NCBI RefSeq assembly: GCF_003428885.1
Contig: NZ_QQRU01000006.1
Location: 1 to 64,000 of the forward strand
From: Streptococcus sp. LQJ-218
GTDB lineage: Bacteria; Bacillota; Bacilli; Lactobacillales; Streptococcaceae
Length of the DNA: 64,000 bases
Direction: 5' to 3'
The position numbers and the translations under genes were made by a program. How positions within the stretch are numbered: the first letter of the stretch is position 1; each line of letters begins with the position of its first letter. Positions 57,776 to 64,000 of the stretch are shown piece by piece. The notes beneath the pieces were generated by a model. That model ran no database searches. It was not told the DNA's origin and saw nothing but the letters and a program-made list of their open reading frames with translations.

Positions 57776-58066
57776 CATTTTAAAGAGCTCCCCATACATA
57801 AGCGCAGAAGCTGCGGTTCCTTTGTACTTGGCTTCTTCTCTTTTGATAAAGCGAGCCAAGTTGAGCAACTCAGGTGCCGGATGTTTGGGATTAAGGAACA
57901 ATTCACGATTGACCAGGTCTGAGAGACGAACTGCCAGCAATTGCTCATTTGTAGAAGGCAGTTTTTTAGCAGTCTCTAGGAGAGCAGCAACTAAATCCTC
58001 ACTCAAATCATGTCGAGCATGATTGTAAAGATCTTTTATAAGGCTTTCTAGGTTTGGTTTTCCCAT
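57770..58066 (-). CDS. Bacteriocin immunity protein (EntA_Immun family)
   Basis: A 98-residue soluble four-helix protein resembling the pediocin-like (enterocin A) immunity family, which protects the mannose PTS from class IIa bacteriocins. The sequence LIKDLYNHARHDLSEDLVAALLETAKKL and the C-terminal ARFIKREEAKYKGTAASALMYGELF are typical. ATG at 58066 follows GGGAGG by 8 nt. No class IIa bacteriocin gene is nearby, so it acts as an orphan immunity gene. It is 30 bp after pepA and probably co-transcribed. Confidence 0.75.
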   Translation of the reverse strand: MGKPNLESLIKDLYNHARHDLSEDLVAALLETAKKLPSTNEQLLAVRLSDLVNRELFLNPKHPAPELLNLARFIKREEAKYKGTAASALMYGELFKML

Positions 58067-58096
58067 TCCTACCACCTCCCTTATTTTTAATAATGT

Positions 58097-59161
58097 TTAA
58101 TAATTTTTAATCAAGTCAACCGTTGAACGATCCAATTTTTTCACCAAGGCTTGTAAGAAAGCTTGAGCTTCTAGGAAGTCATCCATAGCGTAGAGGGTTT
58201 GGTGAGAGTGGATATAACGAGCGCAGACACCGATAGTTGTAGATGGGACACCGCCATTTTTCAGATGAGCTGCGCCAGCGTCTGTTCCGCCTTTTCCACA
58301 GTAGTATTGGTACTTGATGCCAGCTTCTTCGGCCGTTGTCAAAAGGAAATCCTTCATACCAGGGAGGAGTAAGTGACCTGGATCGTAGAAGCGAATCAAG
58401 GTTCCATCCCCAATCTTGCCTTGACCACCGTAGACATCACCTGCTGGTGAGCAGTCAACTGCCAGAAAGACTTCTGGGGCAAACTTAGTTGTAGAAGTAT
58501 GAGCACCACGAAGGCCAACTTCTTCTTGGACATTAGAGCCAAGATAGAGTTCATTTCCCAGTTTTTGACCTGACAGAGCTTCTGCCAACTCGCTCACCAT
58601 GAGAACTCCGTAGCGATTGTCCCAAGCTTTTGAAATGATATTTTTTTCATTGGCTGTCAAGATTGCAGAACTATCAGGTACGACGGTGTCGCCAGGACGA
58701 ATACCAAAGCTTTCTGCCTCAGCCTTATCCGCAAAACCGCCATCAAAGACGATATCTGAAATAGCAGGCATAGTTGATCCGCCCTTACCACGAGTCAAAT
58801 GTGGAGGGACAGAACCCGAAATCACAGGAATTTCACGACCGTCACGAGTCAAGAGTTTGAAACGTTGGCTGCTAACCACCATAGGATTCCAACCACCGAT
58901 TTCTACCACACGGAAGGTACCATCTGGCTTAATCTCGCTGACCATAAAACCAACTTCATCCATGTGAGAAGCGACCAAGACGCGTGGTGCATCTGCAGCT
59001 TCTGAATGTTTGATACCAAAAATACCACCCAAGCCATCTGTCACCACTTCATCCACGTGCGGAGTCAACTTCTCACGAAGATAGGTACGGACAGGCGCTT
59101 CATGACCTGAGATCGCAGCAAGTTCTGTTACTTCTTTGATTTTTGAAAATAATGTTGTCAT
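58097..59161 (-). CDS. pepA: Glutamyl aminopeptidase, M42 family
   Basis: A 354-residue dodecameric metallo-aminopeptidase (PepA) that removes N-terminal Glu and Asp from peptides. Metal and catalytic residues are visible: H66 and D68 (SHMDEVG), D181 (WDNRYG), E213-E214 (QEEVGLRGA), D236 (AVDCSP) and a final His in RYIHSHQ. Length is normal. Confidence 0.95.
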   Translation of the reverse strand: MTTLFSKIKEVTELAAISGHEAPVRTYLREKLTPHVDEVVTDGLGGIFGIKHSEAADAPRVLVASHMDEVGFMVSEIKPDGTFRVVEIGGWNPMVVSSQRFKLLTRDGREIPVISGSVPPHLTRGKGGSTMPAISDIVFDGGFADKAEAESFGIRPGDTVVPDSSAILTANEKNIISKAWDNRYGVLMVSELAEALSGQKLGNELYLGSNVQEEVGLRGAHTSTTKFAPEVFLAVDCSPAGDVYGGQGKIGDGTLIRFYDPGHLLLPGMKDFLLTTAEEAGIKYQYYCGKGGTDAGAAHLKNGGVPSTTIGVCARYIHSHQTLYAMDDFLEAQAFLQALVKKLDRSTVDLIKNY

Positions 59162-59395
59162 TTCAGTTCCTTCTTTCTTTCATCCATTTTACCACTTTTT
59201 ATAGGAGAAGGGTAGCGGGAAGGTGGATTTCTAAATTAGTATCTTAGTCTTACTGTATCTTAGAAAAAGCTTGTATTTTCTTGCATATGAGGTGAATTCT
59301 AAGAACTATTTCAAGACCAACCAAACTATTAATTTCCAACCAAAAAAATTCCATGCTATATTTGTTCAGTTTTTCATGAAATTTGCAGAAAATAG

Positions 59396-59424
59396 TTGAC
59401 TTTCCTTTCTTCTTTCTTTAAAAT
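59396..59424 (+). promoter_or_regulatory. galE promoter
   Basis: -35 TTGACT (59396-59401), 17-bp spacer, -10 TAAAAT (59419-59424), 28 nt before the ATG. Confidence 0.8.
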
Positions 59425-59451
59425 AGTACAAAACTAGAAAAGGGAAAAATC

Positions 59452-60450
59452 ATGACCAAAACAATTCTTGTTACAGGTGGAGCTGGCTACATTGGCTCCC
59501 ATACCGTTAAAGCTCTTTTAAATGCTGGCTACCAGGTGCATGTCCTAGATAATCTCTCTACAGGAAATCGAGCAGCTGTAGATAGTCGTGCTAGCTTTAA
59601 ACAACTGGATGTTTATGATGCTAGTGCCTTAAAGGCTTACTTGGAAGAAAACAAGATTGATGCTGTTCTCCATTGTGCAGGTGAAATTGTTGTGAGCGAA
59701 AGTATTGCAAATCCAAGTAAATACTTCACTGCCAATGTTGCTGGTATGAACCAAGTTCTCAAAGTCTTATCTGAAGTTGGCATTCAAAAAATCATGTTCT
59801 CTTCGACTGCTTCTCTCTATGGTAATAACTGTATTGACAAGCCCGCGACTGAAGATACCCTGCTCGACCCTGTCAATCCTTATGCAGAGACAAAACTGAT
59901 GGGCGAACGAATGATTTACTGGATGGCCAATCGCTACGACTGGAAATATGTTATTTTCCGTTACTTTAATGTAGCTGGGGCTGAAATGGATGCTTCAAAC
60001 GGTCTGCGTGTGAAAAATCCAACTCACATCATTCCCAATATCAACAAGACCGCATTGGGACAAAATGATAGTCTCAAAATATTTGGAGATGACTACGATA
60101 CACGTGACGGTTCATGTATTCGAGACTACATTCATGTCTTGGATCTTGCACAGGCTCATGTTAAAGGAATGAACTACCTCTTTCAAGAAGACAGTTCTTC
60201 TCAAATCTTTAACCTAGGAACTGAAAAAGGCTATACCGTCAAAGAAATCTTTAAAACTGCTGAAGAATTACTAAATCAAGAAATCCCACACGAAATTGTT
60301 GCTCGCCGTGCTGGTGACCCAGCTAGCGTCCTAGCAGACGCATCAAAAGCTAAACAATATCTTGATTGGCAAGCTAGCTACTCTCTCGAAGATATTATTT
60401 TATCAGATTATCGTTGGCGTGTTAAAGAAGGTAAAAATATTTTAGAATAG
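59452..60450 (+). CDS. galE: UDP-glucose 4-epimerase
   Basis: A 332-residue extended SDR that interconverts UDP-glucose and UDP-galactose for galactose use and polysaccharide synthesis. NAD motif GGAGYIG spans 9-15, and the catalytic Y144-x3-K148 with the upstream SST at 117-119 is present. The gene stands alone with its own promoter and terminator rather than in a Leloir operon. Confidence 0.95.
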   Translation: MTKTILVTGGAGYIGSHTVKALLNAGYQVHVLDNLSTGNRAAVDSRASFKQLDVYDASALKAYLEENKIDAVLHCAGEIVVSESIANPSKYFTANVAGMNQVLKVLSEVGIQKIMFSSTASLYGNNCIDKPATEDTLLDPVNPYAETKLMGERMIYWMANRYDWKYVIFRYFNVAGAEMDASNGLRVKNPTHIIPNINKTALGQNDSLKIFGDDYDTRDGSCIRDYIHVLDLAQAHVKGMNYLFQEDSSSQIFNLGTEKGYTVKEIFKTAEELLNQEIPHEIVARRAGDPASVLADASKAKQYLDWQASYSLEDIILSDYRWRVKEGKNILE

Positions 60451-60453
60451 GTT

Positions 60454-60490
60454 AACAAAGGAGAAAGTCTTGTTGCTCTCTCCTTGTTTT
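60454..60490 (+). terminator. Terminator of galE
   Basis: Stem CAAAGGAGA/TCTCCTTG with a large loop and T-rich tail directly after the galE stop. Confidence 0.65.
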
Positions 60491-60515
60491 ATTTATTAAA
60501 TTGTCAGAAAATTTA

Positions 60516-60544
60516 TTGACAGATTAAAGAAATCATGTTACATT
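60516..60544 (+). promoter_or_regulatory. piuBCDA promoter
   Basis: Perfect -35 TTGACA (60516-60521), 17-bp spacer, -10 TACATT (60539-60544), about 50 nt before piuB. In S. pneumoniae the orphan regulator RitR represses piu; no site was identified by eye. Confidence 0.75.
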
Positions 60545-60593
60545 TATATCCGCAGGTATCTTTCGGTACCAAATCTACATGAAAGGACGGGGT

Positions 60594-61553
60594 ATGAAAC
60601 TCTCTCAACTTTTAACAGGTTTACTTCTACTCCTGGTCTTTCTCTCCATCACCATTGGAACCAGTGATTTTTCTTGGGCAAAATTCTTTGCTTTTGACCA
60701 GCAGACCTGGCTTCTCTTTCAAGAGTCGCGTCTCCCGAGAACTATCAGTATTCTCCTGGCCGCCTCTAGTATGAGCATGGCAGGACTCCTCATGCAGACC
60801 ATCACTCAAAATCAGTTTGCTGCACCGAGTACGGTTGGAACTACTGAAGCCGCCAAACTAGGAATGGTATTGAGCCTCTTTGTCTTTCCATCGGCTAGTC
60901 TGACCCAAAAGATGCTCTTTGCTTTTGTTTCATCGATTGTGTTTACCCTCTTCTTCCTAGCCTTTATGACTATTTTTACCGTAAAGGAAAGGTGGATGTT
61001 GCCTCTGATCGGGATCATCTATAGTGGGATTATCGGTTCTATAACAGAAGTTATCGCCTACCGTTTCAATCTGGTTCAGAGTATGACAGCTTGGACCCAG
61101 GGCTCCTTCTCCATGATTCAGACCCATCAGTATGAATGGCTCTTCTTAGGTCTCATTATCCTGATGACCGTTTGGAAATTATCTCAAACCTTTACCATCA
61201 TGAATCTAGGAAAAGAAACCAGTGAAAGTTTGGGGATTTCTTACTCCCTACTTGAAAAACTGGCCCTCTTTCTAGTGGCGCTAACGACAAGTGTCACTAT
61301 GATTACCGTAGGTGCCTTACCATTTCTCGGGGTTATCGTTCCTAATCTGGTCCGCAAGCGCTATGGAGATAATCTAAGTCAGACCAAACTCATGGTCGCA
61401 CTGGTCGGTGCCAATTTAGTTCTGGCCTGCGATATCCTATCCCGAGTCTTGATCCGACCCTATGAGCTGTCTGTCAGTCTCTTGCTAGGAATCATCGGTA
61501 GCCTCGTCTTTATCCTACTTCTCTGGAGAGGGGGACGAAAAGATGCCGTTTAA
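60594..61553 (+). CDS. piuB: Iron-siderophore/heme ABC transporter permease PiuB (FecCD family)
   Basis: A 319-residue FecCD-type permease with eight to ten helices and the conserved GALPFLGVIVPNLVRKRYG segment near residue 235 that contacts the ATPase. ATG at 60594 is preferred: AAAGGA lies at suitable distance and the upstream ATG at 60579 precedes it. First gene of the iron uptake operon; overlaps piuC by 11 bp. Confidence 0.9.
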   Translation: MKLSQLLTGLLLLLVFLSITIGTSDFSWAKFFAFDQQTWLLFQESRLPRTISILLAASSMSMAGLLMQTITQNQFAAPSTVGTTEAAKLGMVLSLFVFPSASLTQKMLFAFVSSIVFTLFFLAFMTIFTVKERWMLPLIGIIYSGIIGSITEVIAYRFNLVQSMTAWTQGSFSMIQTHQYEWLFLGLIILMTVWKLSQTFTIMNLGKETSESLGISYSLLEKLALFLVALTTSVTMITVGALPFLGVIVPNLVRKRYGDNLSQTKLMVALVGANLVLACDILSRVLIRPYELSVSLLLGIIGSLVFILLLWRGGRKDAV

Positions 61554-62499
61554 AGGCAAACATACCAAGCTCTTCTGGTTTCTCATCATTCTGGCCATCG
61601 GAGCTTGTCTCCTCTACTTTTGGCCTATTAGTCACCTATCTGTCTTTGCTTGGAAACTTCGTTCTCAAAAGATTGTCGTTTATCTCTTGGTAGCTATCGC
61701 AACTGGGATTTCAACCATTAGTTTTCAAACCCTGACGGAAAATCGCTTCCTGACGCCTAGTATTTTAGGAATCGAATCCTTCTATATCCTACTGCAAACT
61801 CTACTACTGGTTTTTGAAAGCAAGTTTCTTCAACTTGGCAAGTCTCCTATCTTAGAATTCCTAATCTTACTTCTCGTCCAATCCCTCTTCTTTCTCGCCT
61901 TGCAAGGCTACTTGAAGAAACTGATGAAACAAGATTTGGTCTTCATTCTGCTAATCTGTCTAGCCCTTGGAAGTCTCTTTCGAAATAGCAGTACCTTCCT
62001 TCAGGTTCTGATGGATCCAAACGAATACGATAAACTGCAAAACAGTCTTTTTGCCTCCTTTCAACATCTCAACACTTCCATCCTAGCCATTGGTTCTCTG
62101 ATTATCCTTGCTTTGACAGTCTTTTTCTTTCGAAAAGCAGTCATTTTGGATGTCTTGCACCTACAAAGAGAAACGGCTCAGATATTGGGACTCGATGTTG
62201 AAAAAGAACAGAAAGAGCTTCTCTGGGGTATCGTGCTTTTAACCTCAACGGCCACAGCTTTAGTAGGACCTATGGCCTTCTTCGGCTTTATGCTGGCTAA
62301 CCTCACCTACCTGATTGTCAAAGACTATCGGCACAAGTTACTCTTTATCGTAGCCATTCTGGTTGGATTTATCAGTTTGACCTTGGGGCAGGCCCTGATT
62401 GAACGAGTCTTTGCACTAGAAATTCGCATCAGCATGATCATCGAGAGCGTAGGTGGCTTTTTATTCTTTATCTTACTCTACAGGAGGGCGCGTCAGTGA
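61543..62499 (+). CDS. piuC: Iron-siderophore/heme ABC transporter permease PiuC (FecCD family)
   Basis: A 318-residue second permease subunit of the same transporter, with about nine helices and the family motif GPMAFFGFMLANLTYLIVK near residue 240. It overlaps both neighbours, which implies translational coupling and fixed stoichiometry. Confidence 0.9.
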   Translation: MPFKGKHTKLFWFLIILAIGACLLYFWPISHLSVFAWKLRSQKIVVYLLVAIATGISTISFQTLTENRFLTPSILGIESFYILLQTLLLVFESKFLQLGKSPILEFLILLLVQSLFFLALQGYLKKLMKQDLVFILLICLALGSLFRNSSTFLQVLMDPNEYDKLQNSLFASFQHLNTSILAIGSLIILALTVFFFRKAVILDVLHLQRETAQILGLDVEKEQKELLWGIVLLTSTATALVGPMAFFGFMLANLTYLIVKDYRHKLLFIVAILVGFISLTLGQALIERVFALEIRISMIIESVGGFLFFILLYRRARQ

Positions 62500-63248
62500 A
62501 ACTGGAAAACATTGACAAATCCATTCAAAAACAGGATATTTTACAAGGTATTACACTTGAAGTCAGCCCTCAGAAACTGACTACCTTTATTGGTCCAAAT
62601 GGTGCTGGAAAATCAACTCTCCTCTCCATCATGAGCAGATTGACCAAGAAGGATCAGGGAATTCTCAGTATCAAAGGTCGTGAAATCGAGAGTTGGAATT
62701 CGCAAGAACTAGCCCAAGAACTGACCATCCTAAAGCAGAAAATCAATTACCAAGCCAAATTGACTGTTGAAGAACTGGTCAGTTTTGGACGTTTTCCCTA
62801 CAGCCGGGGGAGACTGAGACCAGAAGATTGGGAAAAAATCCGAGAAACTCTGGACTATCTGGAACTGACCAACCTAAAAGACCGCTACATCGATAGTTTG
62901 TCTGGAGGACAACTCCAGCGAGTCTTTATCGCTATGGTACTGGCCCAGGATACGGACTTTATCTTGCTGGACGAACCACTCAACAATCTCGATATCAAAC
63001 AAAGCGTCAGCATGATGCAGATTCTCAAGCGACTAGTGGAAGAGCTCGGAAAGACCATTATCATCGTCCTTCACGATATCAACATGGCCAGCCAGTATGC
63101 AGATGAAATTGTCGCCTTCAAAGATGGCAAAGTCTTTAGCAAGGGAACAACCAATCAAATCATGCAGGCTGACCTGCTCAGTCAACTTTATGAGATTCCC
63201 ATCACGCTAGCTGATATCAATGGCAAAAAGATCTGTATCTATAGCTAG
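62496..63248 (+). CDS. piuD: Iron ABC transporter ATP-binding protein PiuD
   Basis: A 250-residue FepC-type ATPase. Walker A GPNGAGKST spans 33-41, the signature LSGGQLQRV and Walker B FILLDEP follow, and the H-loop is VLHDIN. The start codon is GTG, overlapping the piuC stop as GTGA, with AGGAGGG upstream. Confidence 0.93.
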   Translation: MKLENIDKSIQKQDILQGITLEVSPQKLTTFIGPNGAGKSTLLSIMSRLTKKDQGILSIKGREIESWNSQELAQELTILKQKINYQAKLTVEELVSFGRFPYSRGRLRPEDWEKIRETLDYLELTNLKDRYIDSLSGGQLQRVFIAMVLAQDTDFILLDEPLNNLDIKQSVSMMQILKRLVEELGKTIIIVLHDINMASQYADEIVAFKDGKVFSKGTTNQIMQADLLSQLYEIPITLADINGKKICIYS

Positions 63249-63343
63249 TAACATAGAAACTCAAGTTATAGAACCTTCAGTCTCTTAGTCAATAAAACCT
63301 AGAGACTCCCTAAATCGTTATCACATTTTAAAAAGGAGAAATC

Positions 63344-64000
63344 ATGAAAACATCCCTTAAACTTTATTTCACTGCTCTAACAGCCAGCTTCTTGCTTCTA
63401 CTTGGTGCATGTAGTACAAACTCAAACACAAGCACTAACCAGTCGGAAACAAGCAGCTCTGCTCCAACAGAGATAACTATTAAAAGTTCACTAGATGAAG
63501 TCAAACTTTCAAAGATTCCTGAGAAGATTGTGACCTTTGACCTCGGCGCTGCAGATACTATTCGTGCTCTAGGATTTGAAAAGAATATCGTTGGAATGCC
63601 TACAAAAACTGTTCCGAATTATCTCAAAGACCTAGCTGGAAAAGTTAAAAATGTTGGTTCTATGGTTGAGCCAGACCTAGAAGCCCTTGCTGCTCTTGAA
63701 CCAGACCTAATTATCGCTTCACCACGTACCCAAAAATTCGTAGATAAGTTCAACGAAATCGCTCCGACTGTTCTCTTTGAAGCAGGCAAAGATGACTACT
63801 GGACTTCTACCAAGACTAATATCGAATCCCTAGCAAGCGCCTTTGGTGAAACTGGTACACAGAAAGCCAAGGAAGAATTGGCCAAGTTAGACAAGAGCAT
63901 CCAAGAAGTCGCTACTAAAAATGAAAGCTCTGACAAAAAAGCGCTTGCTATTCTCCTTAATGAAGGAAAAATGGCAGCCTTTGGTGCCCAATCTCGTTTT
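63344..64000 (+). CDS. piuA: Iron-compound-binding lipoprotein PiuA (partial, runs off the window)
   Basis: The first 219 codons of a periplasmic-binding-protein-like lipoprotein. The signal peptide ends in lipobox LLGAC with lipidated C23, followed by a Ser/Thr/Asn-rich linker (24-45). The FepB/FhuD-like fold then begins (IVTFDLGAADTIRALGFEKNIVG; PDLEALAALEPDLIIASPR). The end lies beyond position 64000. It supplies substrate to PiuBCD. AAAGGAG precedes the ATG. The gap 63249-63343 has no clear terminator. Confidence 0.93.
   Translation, partial: MKTSLKLYFTALTASFLLLLGACSTNSNTSTNQSETSSSAPTEITIKSSLDEVKLSKIPEKIVTFDLGAADTIRALGFEKNIVGMPTKTVPNYLKDLAGKVKNVGSMVEPDLEALAALEPDLIIASPRTQKFVDKFNEIAPTVLFEAGKDDYWTSTKTNIESLASAFGETGTQKAKEELAKLDKSIQEVATKNESSDKKALAILLNEGKMAAFGAQSRF

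Noticed and set aside
60541..60580. Riboswitch in the piu leader
   Set aside because: Only a weak GGTA/TACC pairing is visible; no known riboswitch core.

Overview
The window looks like a chromosomal segment of a Mitis-group Streptococcus, close to S. pneumoniae, S. mitis or S. oralis. This rests on recognisable full-length proteins (SsbB with a ComX cin-box, CcrZ, a blp locus, an EndoD-type endoglycosidase, a Piu iron transporter), five copies of the streptococcal BOX repeat, and low G+C. Species-level placement and all statements about pneumococcal gene order come from memory and were not checked by alignment.

Layout. 1-8.5 kb: tRNA-Glu, a 23S rRNA methyltransferase, recX, ntdP, queH, the CIRCE-controlled groES-groEL operon, competence gene ssbB, and a DUF4651-thioredoxin-YtpR-SDR operon. 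8.7-12.4 kb: pyrG with a CTP-sensing attenuator leader that also carries a BOX, rpoE (delta), and a DUF3883 nuclease-like gene whose 5' end is interrupted by a BOX. 12.4-17.7 kb: a T-box (probably Val) operon of flavin reductase, GNAT, a RES-domain protein and valS. 17.7-21.4 kb: small conserved hypotheticals, a DUF1858/DUF438-PAS pair, and an EcsC-like gene followed by a small gene with an in-frame stop. 21.4-30 kb: the rimP-nusA-ylxR-ylxQ-infB operon with rbfA beyond it, then a GH3 hexosaminidase, trmB and ccrZ.

30-36.4 kb is a reduced blp bacteriocin locus. It has the BlpH kinase, the BlpR regulator, BlpT, CPBP-type immunity proteins and several small membrane proteins. No BlpC pheromone, BlpAB exporter or bacteriocin structural gene is visible. 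Two promoters carry the same LytTR direct-repeat architecture, which suggests a sense-and-protect locus without its own toxin.

36.4-46.5 kb: ecsAB, hit, then the hrcA-grpE-dnaK-dnaJ heat-shock cluster with two CIRCE elements. The intergenic gaps of this cluster are filled with TIR-bounded or repeated elements. A PadR/DUF2812 module follows. 46.5-57.5 kb: glnRA, a FUSC-like membrane protein, pgk, the 1757-residue LPXTG endo-beta-N-acetylglucosaminidase and a Na/Pi symporter. 57.7-64 kb: an EntA-type immunity gene, pepA, galE and the piuBCDA iron-uptake operon, cut off by the window end inside piuA.

Most of the window is housekeeping. The accessory interest lies in the RES gene inside a tRNA-synthetase operon, the BOX-disrupted DUF3883 gene, the toxin-less blp locus, BOX sequence used as coding sequence, and the repeat-packed chaperone intergenic regions.
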